Positions 46,262 through 57,561 of a stretch of 64,000 nt of DNA are shown one piece after another (position 1 is the first letter of the stretch; each line of letters begins with the position of its first letter). A model generated the notes under the pieces. It ran no database searches. It was not told the origin of the DNA and saw only the letters and a list, made by a program, of their open reading frames with translations. Location: assembly GCA_001414345.1 (NCBI GenBank), contig LLCB01000006.1, forward strand, positions 248,001-312,000. The letters run 5' to 3'. Origin of the DNA: Hymenoscyphus infarciens. Lineage: Eukaryota > Ascomycota > Leotiomycetes > Helotiales > Helotiaceae. The translations under genes and the position numbers were made by a program.

Positions 46262-48396
46262 CTAATCATCATCGGCTCGGAGAACAGGGTACAAGCTGTC
46301 CGAAGAAGGTTCAGGTAATGGTGACTTGGAATCAGACATCTCCTCGTCTTCATCGTACTCTCCCTTGTCTAAACGATCGCTAATCATCTTCTTGAGTGCT
46401 TCGATGACACGAATGTTCTCGATCCATAGCTCCTCGGCACGGTCACGAGCGCTGTCTCCACCCTCCGAGTGAGCGCTGGGAGAGATGGCACCGGAAAGTG
46501 CTGGGTCGATGTTGCTGGAGAGGGTAGACTTGATGATGCTATCGGGGCGTGGGGTGGTCTCCTTTGGTGATGGAGTGCGTGAATCATCAGATGGAGAAGA
46601 CGCGCTGTCGATAGTGAAATCACGAGGACCAGCACTGCGTTGAAGCATACCACCAGAGTAACGACGGCGTTGATCGCTATCAAAGTTGGTACCAAGGGTG
46701 GAAGCTGGAGCAGTAGTGGAGTGAGGTGAGTAGCCGTGAGTGACAGCTGGCAAACTTGGGTATGCTGCCGACGCAGTTGAGCTGTGTCTTGAGACTGGCG
46801 ACATTCCGTGTGAGATTGGAGACATGCCATGGGATGAGCTTGGGGAGTGTCCGGAGGTGTATGACATAGCACTTGATGAAGGAGTTAATGCGGGGGTACC
46901 AGATGCATTTGATTGATTGGAGTGGCTTTGCATCATTGGCGCAGTAGCATGGGAGGAAACATGATGTTGGAGTTGGCTAAGACCCTGGAGTTGAGTTTGT
47001 GGAGGAGAGTGGCTCTGGCGGAAGTTGACAGCTTGGTGGGTGTAGTGAGAACCGGGTTGCTGGACACCGGCGGCAGCTGCCGCATTGGCACTCTCGTAGA
47101 CGGTTGATTGCATTTGCTCCAAGAATTGGTCAATGTTCATCAAGTCGTTCTTGGTTCGGAGATTGGGCATGGGTGGGAGGGCATATTGGTGTTGTTGAAT
47201 TGGACCACCGTGGTGTCCTCCATGATGTCCTCCACCAACGGCAACCATTGCTGGACCAGCTGGCATGTAGTCGGAGAGACCACCGCCGTGAATTGGAATG
47301 CCTTGAAGGGCCATCAATCGCTGTCCAACTTGGTCGTAAGAGGTGGGATCAATTTGACGTCTCTTGGCATCGCCAAAGAAATCGTTCAAGGCCTCGTAGC
47401 CGCGCTTTCGGTTGTCGTAGGCTGCGTGGTGTCCCATATCACCGCCATGGCTGACTGGATAGTAGACTGGGCCGTAGGAGGAGGGCTGTTGAGGAGCATA
47501 ATATCCATTGTGTCCTGGGTGTTGTGCTGGGTGGCCGTATTGGGGTTGACCCGGGTGCATTTGAGGGGCATGATCATAGTAACCTGTGGCGGTAGCTGCA
47601 AGATTCTGCAGGTTAGCAATCACTATTTTCCATGTCAGAATGGTCTGGGGTCCAACCAGAACTGTAGTGCTACAGTGCTACAGTGCTACATACCTTTGCC
47701 GCCTTGTCTGTAGCCTGAATTCTGGCCACCATGTTGTTGTTCGGGAGATCGTAGGAGGACCGAGTCGTCTGCGTGAGTCTTGGGAGGGGGGGTTAGCTGA
47801 TGCTGGACTCGAAACTGCGGGGGTGGAGCTGGGGCTTACCTTGACGTGCTTCTTCAAATCCTGTGGGCGCTTAAATGCCTTTCCGCAGAAATCGCATTTG
47901 TGAGGCTTCAAAGGAACATGGACTCTGATGTGAGAGGTAATGTGGTCGCGCTTGACGGTGGTGGTGCGACAGGAATTCCAGCCACAGGTAAGGTTGAGGT
48001 TGTTGGTGCTTTTGCGTCCGACATGCTTTTCGCAGATGTGCTCCTGCAGAGAGGAAATTATCAGCAAACCATCACCAGAATGAACAACCACTATGGTAAA
48101 GCATCAAGCATCACTATACTATTTCACAGTTCAATCCCTTGGCCAGCGCGCTGCAATCATGCCAAGATCATAACCGAAAAATAGGAGCAGCGCAGTAGTG
48201 GCAGGCTGGGCATAGAAGCCATCGCCAAGCGTTCGTTCATCTATCAACTTACAAAAAGAGCCTCGGCCGAAGTGCACTTCTCAGAGCATTTGTCCCATTG
48301 ACAAGATAACGAATCTGATTCTGCGATCACGGGCTTCGGAGCCTCGGGTGCTGCGACGGCTACTGGAGCCTCCACAGGGGTTTGGTTGTCGGCCAT
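46262..48396 (-). CDS. pacC: pH-response transcription factor PacC/RIM101
   Basis: Four exons on the minus strand: 48396-48253, 48043-47840, 47778-47694 and 47595-46262 (588 aa; introns 209, 61 and 98 bp). Three C2H2 fingers lie near residues 32-118: CQWDKC.., [19 protein letters not shown] and [21 protein letters not shown]; the second and third contact GCCARG in the A. nidulans protein. [21 protein letters not shown] and [20 protein letters not shown] (the region of the regulatory protease box) are further family marks. YPSL (about 422) and YPVL (about 582, just before the acidic end RADDD) fit the YPx(L/I) motif that recruits PalA/Rim20. Known role: proteolytically activated at alkaline pH, it induces alkaline genes and represses acid genes. 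Eleven GCCAAG sites lie in intron 1 and upstream. Confidence 0.95.
48138..48229. promoter_or_regulatory. Three PacC consensus sites inside pacC intron 1
   Basis: The core GCCAAG occurs at 48138-48143 (as CTTGGC), 48161-48166 and 48224-48229, within the 209-bp first intron (48044-48252). Confidence 0.6.
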
Positions 48397-51196
48397 GGTA
48401 TTGGTGGTGTGGTGTGGTGACGGTGGTCGCTCAATGCGGGTCCTTCAGGTGGGATGGTGTTGACGGGGTCGAGCAAAGTTGACGAGCGCCGTCTGGAAGT
48501 CGCTTGTAATTTTGTAAACGGATTCCAGGGTCCAAAAGTCAGTGAATAGAGAAGATATGTCAGTCGCGCTTTCCTTCCAAGAAATCGAGGGGAGAATCGC
48601 GCTCTTGTATTCACAGTGGAAGCACTTGGCCTCTGGTGCCAAGACTATTCTCTTGGCGATGTCTTGGCGGGTGAGCTTAGGAGTGGGCGTGAGAATTTTA
48701 CGCTCCACCGAGGTCGAAGCGTGTTAAATTCACCCGTGGTTGGAGCAAATTGGGTTAGACTCGAGATAGGATTCGGTAAGCAGCCAACGGGAGGAAGTTA
48801 TCGACTCAAGGGCTGCGTCTCGAGTACTCACCAGGGTGCATGCAGCCGACCTTATGAATGCCAAGACCGCCAAGACTTTGCCAAACCTCATTGAGGCAGT
48901 GCTCCATCTGATTTGGTTATGATTGGCTCTTCGTGCCAAATGTTGCCAATTTTCGGGGAACAAAGTCCCAAGGATCTCCGAGACGCGGCCAAGATTGAAG
49001 CAACGGAGGGAATTTTAGGAGGAGACCTTGGCTTGACTCGACTCGTGGAACTTTTGGCTCCAAGGCTCAAAATGTTTGGTCTGGTGGCGCGCGCGATAAA
49101 CAAAGCTGGGGATGGGGACATGTTTATAAGGGGACCTCTGGGGAGAACTAGAGTCCCCTCCTGTCTGTCACTCATCCTCGGCGTGGGATAGCCTCTCAAG
49201 TGGGACTGCAGAAGACAATCCAAGAACTTCTTTCTGCAATAAGATTAGCTGGAATCTGTCGATGATTCCAGTTTGTCGGGTTGATGGAGAGATCCAATGC
49301 CAGTCTAAGTAACGGTCATCAACCAGAAATGTCAACAACACACAACACTGGGCAATTACCAGTCTTGACCATTGGTGCAAGTCGATACTCCACTAGCCTT
49401 CTTCGAGAGCCCGTACTCATGCGCTCCATTTACCATTACGGAGTACTCTCCCTTTTCCCGATTCCTTTCACCCTACCTTTTCTTTTCTCCCTCTCCCTAC
49501 CTCCTCACAAACTCGTGGATCACGCACGCTTCAAGTTTCCCTCTCTCACGTCCCATCGATCGCAAAATAGAAACCTCCCTCCTTGCCCAGTCCCCTCCGT
49601 AACAATCCAAGTTTCTCCTCCTTCCAAAGAAACCCCTCGCCTCCATCTCTCTCCCTCCCTCTCTCACACACCAGTGACACCACGCGCAAGCATATTGCCG
49701 AGAGATTCTGATGACGAGGCCGCGGCAACCCTCTCTCTTGGCCCTTCTTGGCCCTCCTTGGCTTCTTCATCGAGTCCAAGACCCCCCAAGACCTCCGCTC
49801 ATATCCCGCCCATTGTGGTCTTGGGACAAGAAATTCCTCTCGCTGTCAGCTTGGCTTCCCCATCTGGCTGGGGGGGGGGGTGGCATGAGATTTTTTTCGT
49901 TGCATAGCCTGTTTGGATAATTACGTTTGGAGAGGTCTTGGGGTTGTTCTTCGTGATTGAGAGATTGGATTGTTTGCTTGGTTGTATGGATTTCTGAGGG
50001 GTGGTGTTGTGTGGGAAATATGCTTTTCGAGTCGCCTGCTCAATGCGGTGGGCCTCTGAATCCCGCGATTTGTTAGAGAGGTTTCCCTGCTTTCTGGAAG
50101 CTCCCCAGATTAATAGGACTTCCGGAGTCTGGAATGTTTTATTTAATCTGTGATAGTACGTGTGTTCAGGCGAACAGACGTCGAATTCTATCGCGTTTGA
50201 ACGAATTTAGACATCCTTTTTAGTTGCAGTGTTGAACCCAGATTGGAAAGTTACTTTTCTGCAGGAGAGCACCTGGGTAAACTTTAGCTCTCTGGTTTCG
50301 TCATGCAATTTCGAACACGGACTAAATTTCATCGTGTTTGGTGGAGTGATTTCTTTTCGCATGTTTTGCGCCTCTTCTATCGATCTTATCTATGAGAATG
50401 ATGTGAGGTTGCCAGTTCGTGTTCATGTTTTCTAAGAAGGGAATGAATGTGTGCTGCACTAAAGTATGTGAAGCCACAGTGTAAATGGTAGTTCTACCGG
50501 TCGTGGGAGATTTTTTCCGAATCGTATCGAAACCCCTTCATCTGGTTGTACATTCAATCTAGATCTCGACTGCTGCATCGTGCGAACGAGAACTATCGAA
50601 AACTGGAATCAGACTGGGCCATCAATACACTCGATGTGGCCTCAATTTGGATTCAGAAACCAATCTGGGTTGTCGATACCTCGATGGAACCAGTGTCCAC
50701 ACACACGTTCACTGGCAGGTAGTACTCTCGAAAATTTCCTATTATCTTGTAGAGAGTGGCTGAGCCTCCAGGCAATCAAATGGAGGGTGTAGGGAGCCAC
50801 AAAGTATCGCAGAAAGAACACCTTCCGATCTCTCTTCTTTCCCTCTTCACTGTCCTCTTAGAGGATTGGAGAATGAGTATCATATCTATTTGGTCTGGGG
50901 GCTGTTTCCTATTCATACCTCTACTGCGATGAGGCGTCACTCGTTTTCCAGTCATTCTACAAGATTTGTTTTGTCCTTGAATTTACCTTGGGCTTCTTTT
51001 CATCCTCATGCTAGTTTTATTTTGTTTTGCTGTGGCTGAATTCTGTCAAAATTTGCTATGGTTTGTCAAAGAGCAACTTGGTCTCCAAATAATTACTACT
51101 TCAAATTGTATTGAAGAATAAGGGACTCCTTCCACTCTGGTACGTTGGGTCCTCCTGCCCTCAGTTTTGGACCGGAAAAACCACAAGGCTTCTTCA
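48397..51196. other. pacC upstream region and intergenic DNA
   Basis: The pacC 5' region carries the binding-site cluster. Beyond it, frames at 49281-49907, 50229-50435 and 50580-50792 (all plus) are short, often Pro/Ser low complexity, and unsupported. A G-run lies at about 49870-49880. Confidence 0.5.
48625..49032. promoter_or_regulatory. Cluster of eight PacC consensus sites upstream of pacC
   Basis: GCCAAG on either strand occurs at 48625-48630, 48638-48643, 48652-48657, 48663-48668, 48860-48865, 48869-48874, 48988-48993 and 49027-49032. The first four fall within 44 bp. A given 6-mer on both strands is expected about 0.2 times in 408 bp of random sequence. The sites match the GCCARG consensus of the protein encoded just downstream. 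Autoregulation is inferred. Confidence 0.65.
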
Positions 51197-52735
51197 TCAT
51201 ACCGCACGCCTTCGAATTCGAAATGGAATGTTTTCTCCGGGCGGACAAACGCCTGTTGGAAAGAAGCTGTGATTGACCTTGGGAATCCATCCTTTGGGGG
51301 ATCGTAATTCTATTTCATAGTTCAGCAAGACGTGTGCGGCGGTGGAAAAAGCCTCAAGTTTTGCTATGTGCCGACCGGGGCACATATGCGCTCCTCCGCC
51401 AAAGGGAAGGTAAGCACCTCCTAAAGTAAATTCGGGCTGGTTTGAGCTGAGGTCTCCGTTCCTTTTGCTCTTGGAACCACCGAGCTTGTTTCCGAGGTTT
51501 GTTCAAAATGGACCACTTAGGGGGTCATCTGGGTAGAGCAAGAAACGTTCCGCCCGGAAATGGTCCAGTGGGTGAGGATTTTCTGGGGTCCCCGCGTTCC
51601 AAACTTGTGCATTCATGGCGGAAGGATTTGACGGTATTCCGATGACAGAGCCCTTAGGGATAATCCAGTTCCCTTCTTCTTGTGCGAACTTAGCCACGAC
51701 ACCAAGAGCCCGAAGCCTGAGTACTTCTGCGAAAATTGACTGAAGAAGAGGGTCTTTGGCCAATTTGGAACTGTCCAAGTTTCTGGAGGAATGAATAGGA
51801 GCCGTTTCGAACACTTTGAGGGCACGAGCGGTCAGACTTTGGTCTGTAATGCTTTCGAACAAGGTCCAAAAGACCGCTGCTTTGGAATTGGCACTGAGTC
51901 TAGACATTCAAGTGTTAACATTGGTGAGGGAAGTGGCTTGAGTTTCTGCTTACGCAAACATCATTCCCATATCTTCTCGTGCACGGCTGTCGTCGTCCAG
52001 ACTAGGAACTTGATGCATATACAACTGTCTAGCTTTGACCATCTTAGATCCGAAATATTTGTCCCAATCCGGGTCAGTAGGTGCAATTTTGGAATAGTTT
52101 CCATGTTTCTCGACAAACGCGTGCCATCCATTCATTTTCTCGACCGGTTTTGCACAAGCAGCATGGGCCCCGGAACCACCCAGAGTAGAAAGGTCTTTAC
52201 CGGTTTGGGGATCCCTTTTTCGAATGCGTGATAGTCCTCTGACAGGTTGGGAATCTGTGAGAGTATGTGTGCTCCAAACATGCTCTCGACGCCTGATGGA
52301 AAGTTGAGTTCCTGGATAAAACTCCAAAGATCGGGCATATCAGTCCAGGCAGTGTGGATACTCATATTGGTCAACATGGTAGACAAGTTCCGAGCCACTG
52401 CTCTGCTATAGCGTTCCCCTATTTGGGTGGCATGGTCTCCAGTAAGATGTGCTGTTTTGTGTTGCAGGTACTTGATTCGACTGTGAGGGTGCATTTTGCT
52501 CCCTGGGTTTGCCCTAAATGACTTGCCTGAGTTGTCCTCGAAATACACTTTCTAGGCATTTTTGGAGCTCCCACAAAGATACTTGACCGCAAAAACCTAA
52601 GATATTCCATGTGAAAGACCAGGGGTTGACTTGAAAAGAGCGTTGATTTGACCCACGTCGGTAACGAAATACATTTTTATCCTACCCAGCCGAAGGCCTA
52701 CCGGGATTGAATCTCCAAATTTCTTGCTAGAAGGA
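51197..52735 (-). pseudogene. Cytochrome P450 pseudogene
   Basis: Minus-strand P450 sequence with the heme loop FGGGAHMCPGRH (near 51390-51360), preceded by FTLGGAYLP, PHPLDHFRAERFL and LQSIFAEVLRLRA (the ExxR of helix K as EVLR). The N-terminal part reads GDSIPVGLRLGRIKMYFVTD. Lesions: in-frame TAG at 52597-52599 and 52552-52554, a one-base frameshift near 52165-52175 (after WVVPG), and TGA at 51503-51505 ahead of the heme region. A normal 54-bp intron remains (51900-51953). The membrane anchor and true start are not recognisable. The family subgroup is not certain; the sequence resembles CYP7/8-like fungal P450s. It is surely non-functional unless the window has several sequencing errors. 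Confidence 0.85.
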
Positions 52736-53462
52736 GAGCTGAAAGTTAGCATTTCCACTTCGAACAAACTTGAAAACAGGTTGGCTCATATTGCTTTTAA
52801 AGGGGGACGTACGCTATGCTCGAAGACAACCTAAACCCATCACGATATACTACTGCTGCTCAAGGTTTGCTAGGGGTGTCCGTCTGCCTGAAGAAATAAT
52901 GCATTTTAGACTTGTACAAAGTACATATTGTAGCTAAACAAAATTTGGGAACCCGGCTACTTACGATGGATTCTCGATAAGTAGTCCAGTCGGTTAACGT
53001 TGACAGGGTCAAGTGGAAGAATCAACTGAGCCGGGGAATACCCACCCGGCCCGACCACGATTGACCTGGCTGCCCTAGCCTCCTCGTTTTTAATCGTGAA
53101 GGTCGTTTTTGGTGTTGAAGTTCTTTAGGCCGGTTTGCAATTACGGATTTAAATTTGTTGAATACTGCTTCTACCCCAAGTTGATAGGGCCCAGTACGAA
53201 GCGAAGCGCCACTGCGTTGAGTCACTGTGGGCGCAGTCTCGTCGCATTGACGACTCCATCCTCAACCGCGAGAGAAACAACGATTTCGGCGAGTGACTCA
53301 GGGTGTTTGTTTTAATTTGTTTCATTCAGTTATCAATTGCTCGCTTTTCAATTCCCAAAGCTTCAAATCTCAAGTTCTTATTGAAATCTCACTGTCGCGT
53401 TCACATCGCGACATCCTTATCCTATCATCACATTTGCAAGAACCCTTAAATCGACAGAAGCA
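52736..53462. other. intergenic between P450 relic and MJ1316 gene
   Basis: The degraded 5' part of the P450 gene may extend here. The right half is promoter of the next gene. No frame is supported. Confidence 0.5.
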
Positions 53463-55304
53463 ATGGCGGACCTACACCACGGATCATTTTCATACTCTAC
53501 ATCACCAACGGCTCAAGACTTGATACCGTTCTCCCAGCGTCAGAAGACGAAACCCCTCTTATCAAACGCGACACAGAAATTCGATGAGCTTACCACAATT
53601 TTCCGAAATTCTCTGACAGGATCGTCCAGTGATATCGCAGATGATGGTGACGAACCAGGGCCCATTAGCGCCAGTAAAGCACGAGATTCTGCACTTCCAT
53701 GCCTTTCTTTCTCACCAATCCACGCTCTCGCCTTGGAATTAGAGCCTTTTGAGGAAGAACCTCTAAAATGCATCGTGTTCGGAAACATTTCACCAGAAAA
53801 TTATATCGATGTGTTTTGGGATATCGTCCAAAAGCAGAACGAGAAAAATTGGGGCAAATTGGTCGTTTATGAAGCAGAGCAATCGTCTGAACCAAAATTT
53901 GTCATTTGTTTTCAAAACCAGCTTTTCGAGATTAGATACATTCGTTGTGATGTACTTGTTCGAGAGTAAGACAACTATATTTATTCTTCTGGGTGATGGC
54001 TGACAGTTCTAGACATCCTACAGTTACAAATGCATCAGATTCTTTCTTGAAAGATCCCAAAAATCGTGTCCCTCAGGCAGTTCAGGATGTCATAAAAATG
54101 ATCCAGCGTGGTTCAGAAATCCGCAAGAACTTGGATGAATTCCCAGCTATTCGGACAGCTTATTCATATGTCAAAAGATGGGTAGCTATTCGAGGTCTTG
54201 CAAAAGACCTTCCAGATAATCAGATCTTCAAAATCATTCAAGAGTACCAGAAGAATGACCCGAAGCTCGTTGTTGCTGGAGAAGTAGGGGATCCAAGTTC
54301 AGCTGCACTTATCAAACATTTTTTTAAGCAGGATGCTTACAAAATAGATCCTCTATTGGCCTCGACACATCCAGCGAAATACGAAACTTTTAGAACCGAA
54401 GATTGGGACAACATATTATTGAAGTTGAACTCCTTGCCATTGAGCAAAAAATGGAATGTTCTTCATACTATCCGCGTCCAAGTCACCTACTCTGGTGTAT
54501 CGCAAATGAAAGGCGCCCAGTGGCTGTTGATGGTACAACGGAAGTTGATAAAACTCAAAGACCGTAGGTGCTTGCATTTTTTCATCTAGTGTATGGAAGT
54601 TCTAACGCAATTTAGGTCTTGAAAGGAGCGTCCCTAGCAGACCCTCCGTCCAAATCTGGCCCCAAAGACTCATCCAGAAAGATGCCACTCCTTCTGATGA
54701 TGTCTATGAAGGAAATTTTGTGCTCGGAATCCAATGCAAAAAGCAGGATCTCCAATTAGTACAAGAGCTCGCCGACAACTGGAAAGAGCAAACTGAACGC
54801 GACAGGGCTACGGTCAAGGGTCAAAGTTTCATCAAATTTTCATACGACAATCTCCCAGAACTCACAATCTGCACAAGAAAATGGCCTCGTCAAGTCCTCA
54901 CTGGCGAAAACGCGCTTGATTCTGACAAAGAAAGTGACGAACAGCCCACAAGTAAGCCAAAAAAGAAGAGCAAGGAGATTGCATCCTCCACAGGCTCAAC
55001 GGAGCCCCACGATAAAGCTCGACGTTTCCGCACCGCGGCAGAAGTCCTCTCTCGCCTCAAATTCGACCAGCAGTACGATCTCGATGAGTTCGTAATTGGA
55101 TATGTGGATCGCATCAAAGAGAAGATTCTTGAGAAACCAGCTGCGGAGTGGGACCGTGAGACTACGGCTGAGGAATTTATCCCGGAGCATAGGATTGAGT
55201 ATTTTAAACGATACGATGTCAATGCGAAGGAGAGAGGAGAGATACTTTGGCAGAAAAGTACGAAGGTCGATAAGATTTTTAAGAAGGGAGATGCTGGAAG
55301 TTAG
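53463..55304 (+). CDS. MJ1316/DUF504 RNA-cyclic-end-recognition domain protein with poly(A)-polymerase-like middle
   Basis: Three exons, 53463-53965, 54013-54563 and 54616-55304 (introns 47 and 52 bp; 580 aa). The C-terminal 90 residues match the MJ1316 (DUF504) domain: AAEVLSRLKFDQQYDLDEF, VIGYVDRIKEKI, FIPEHRIEYFKRY and GEILWQKSTKVDKIF. This fold is thought to recognise cyclic or 2',3'-modified RNA ends. The middle (about 185-260; VPQAVQDVIKMIQRG, then RTAYSYVKRWVAIRGL) resembles the helical central domain of poly(A)-polymerase-like nucleotidyltransferases, but a GS..D.D catalytic motif is not seen in the 180 residues before it. Between the two lies a region that may be another RNA-related fold. 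A role in RNA end repair or sensing is inference. The gene is intact and has no signal peptide. Confidence 0.8.
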
Positions 55305-55523
55305 GTGCGTGATAGGGTTAAATATGGACATGTTCAGGGTGTGAATGGCTCAATCTAAGTGAGGAGCAGTTTTGCAGTGATATTATAAAAGCCAGAAGTA
55401 TTAGCGCACCTCGTCAAGAAACCAAAGCGGCGGAACAGAACCCAGATAATATAAACTTTCGTTTTGACAGTCCTCACAAGAAGTCTATTGGTAATCTTCT
55501 CTCTACGCTCTAATCATTAATCA

Positions 55524-56851
55524 TCAGTGGCCCCGCCACCTACAGCTATCGTACAAGCACATTACCTCGCTCCCCACTACTTCACAAATTTGAGACCCAT
55601 TTCCATCCACCTCATGTGGGAGAGCAAAACACCCTGCTTCACAAACCGGACTCTCATACCTCTCCACTTCACGCGTCCGAATCAACTCCCCAGCAGACAC
55701 AGAATCACCACTCATGCTCCTATTTGACCTTTCCCGGCGCAACCTCAAGAAGAGGAATGCCAATGCAAGTCCACTCCCCATAATCGATACCGAAGCACCA
55801 ACACCAATTCCAGCCTTTGCGGCAGTTGATAAGCCGCCTCGTATCGGGGAAAGAGATAGAGAAGTGTTTGCAGATGTTAAAGCAGCTGTTGAGAGAGGAA
55901 GTATTGTACTTAAAGTCGAAACAGGTAATATCGAGCTGGAACTTGTACCAGCCTGTGTCGCACTCGAAGAAAGTATTTATTGTATTCGTTATAATCGCGT
56001 CTGAAGTAGAAGTCTTACTCGCTGCTGAAAAGGCAACCGGGCCACTCTCCTGGTACCAAATTTGAATCCCATCTCCGTCAAAGGTATATTGGCTAGACGA
56101 GACAGTCGTGGTGTACAATTCCTTGGTTACCCAATGGTTTGCTAATCCCAATATTGACACGCTGATATAGGTATGTGATTGCCCTGCTCGTGGATAATGT
56201 TGTTGATGGCCGAAAGCGCCACCGGCAGTGTAACTTCTAATTCCGGTAGAGAAAGCTTAGGCGTTTAATTGTGCGGGAGTCTCACGATGGGCAGCACTGC
56301 AACAAATTAGCACATGTTTTTCTCGTTGACTAGGTGCCGGGAGCAGTGTGTAGGGATAAAACTTCCTCCCGACCACTAAGAATAGGAGTTAAAAGGGGGA
56401 ACAGAGGGAAAAGTTGCATACGAGAGCTGCTGTGGTGTTTAGGCCTATGCTCAATAAAGTATTTAAGAAGCCCCCAAAAGCGGTAGATTATTTGGCTACT
56501 GTGCTCTATCCGAAGGGGCATGAGACGGCGGGGCTATCTGCAGGCGGTTAGCATACCCGGAGAGAGGTTTTATTTAATTGGGAGTCTAGTCGCACAGAAA
56601 TATGATTCCACGAATTCGTTTCCAAATAGTCCCCGTAACGAACCGGGGGGGGGGGAGCAAGACGCGTCGAAAAAGCCAGTTGCACAATGGCCGAAGTAAA
56701 TCGTTGGAGCCGCAGAATAAGTCACTGTTGACAAACCCGAAGCTGGAGGTGTGAAGATCGATGTAATCGGTCCAAAGTTTCTTGAAGCAATGAAAGGTAA
56801 GACTAGTGTTGTAACATGGATATAATGTGAGAGTGCGCTATAACCACTCAC
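55524..56851 (-). pseudogene. Fragmented single-pass surface-protein gene
   Basis: Minus-strand pieces match the plan of a common filamentous-fungal surface protein. An N-terminal segment (FGPITSIFTPPASGLSTVTY) lies near 56770-56710. A middle GIQIWYQESGP with KTSTSD lies near 56060-56000. The end, near 55900-55525, has a Ser/Thr-rich stalk, GGLSTAAKAGIGVGASVS, the membrane helix LALAFLFLRL and a basic-then-mixed cytosolic tail ending CRWRGH. The pieces are in different frames with stops between them, and I found no set of standard introns that joins them, so it is probably decayed. Function unknown. Confidence 0.45.
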
Positions 56852-57561
56852 CTCGAACTTCCGAATTCTCCCTATCAGATCTAAGTCGCTGAGATGACCT
56901 CAAATATGGTAAGAATTCTAAACGGCTGATACTACTTCTCCATCAACCTTAACATATGGCTATTCTCCTGTCCAGTTTCGCACAACAAGAGAGGCAGCAA
57001 GTTAGAGGTGAAATCAATGTCGCAGGCGCATATTTTGAAACTCGTCTCTTCTGAGGATCTGATTTTACAGGCTCGCTGAGGTTTTATTTCCACATCAGCA
57101 AGGAATTTCACGCAGTAAACATACTACAGAGAGACGAACAACAATTTTGTGCCACCGTTGTCGTTTATTTGTGATGGCGGAAGATTCCTGATAACGTCAG
57201 AGCCATAATCGGTGGCAAGAAGTATTGCTTGCCCCTCCGAAGAGCGTTGGTTTGCTGAACGGGATCACTACTGACAACGTTGCAGGTCGGAGGCCCACAA
57301 CCTCACAACCTGCGTGTCAACTAGGTCTTAAACGTCGATAAGCAAAGAATGGCAATCAACGAGTAGAGTTGATAACAGCTAGAAATGTGAAAGAAAGATC
57401 CAGAAGATAGAAATGAAAAGGGGGCGTTTCGGCACTTGCCAAAAACAAAAAACAAAAACGACGAAAATAGAACAGAACAGGAAACAGCATTGCACTTTGC
57501 AAATACAAGTCAGATATGACTGGCCCTCTATCTACCCCGAAGCTATGGTTTCGCAAGATGG
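56852..57561. other. intergenic, no supported gene
   Basis: Short frames only (for example 57356-57556 and 57413-57628), antisense to one another. Confidence 0.5.

Noticed and set aside
47104..47713. Plus-strand frames of 116 and 201 aa over pacC
   Set aside because: Antisense to PacC coding sequence; no domain features.
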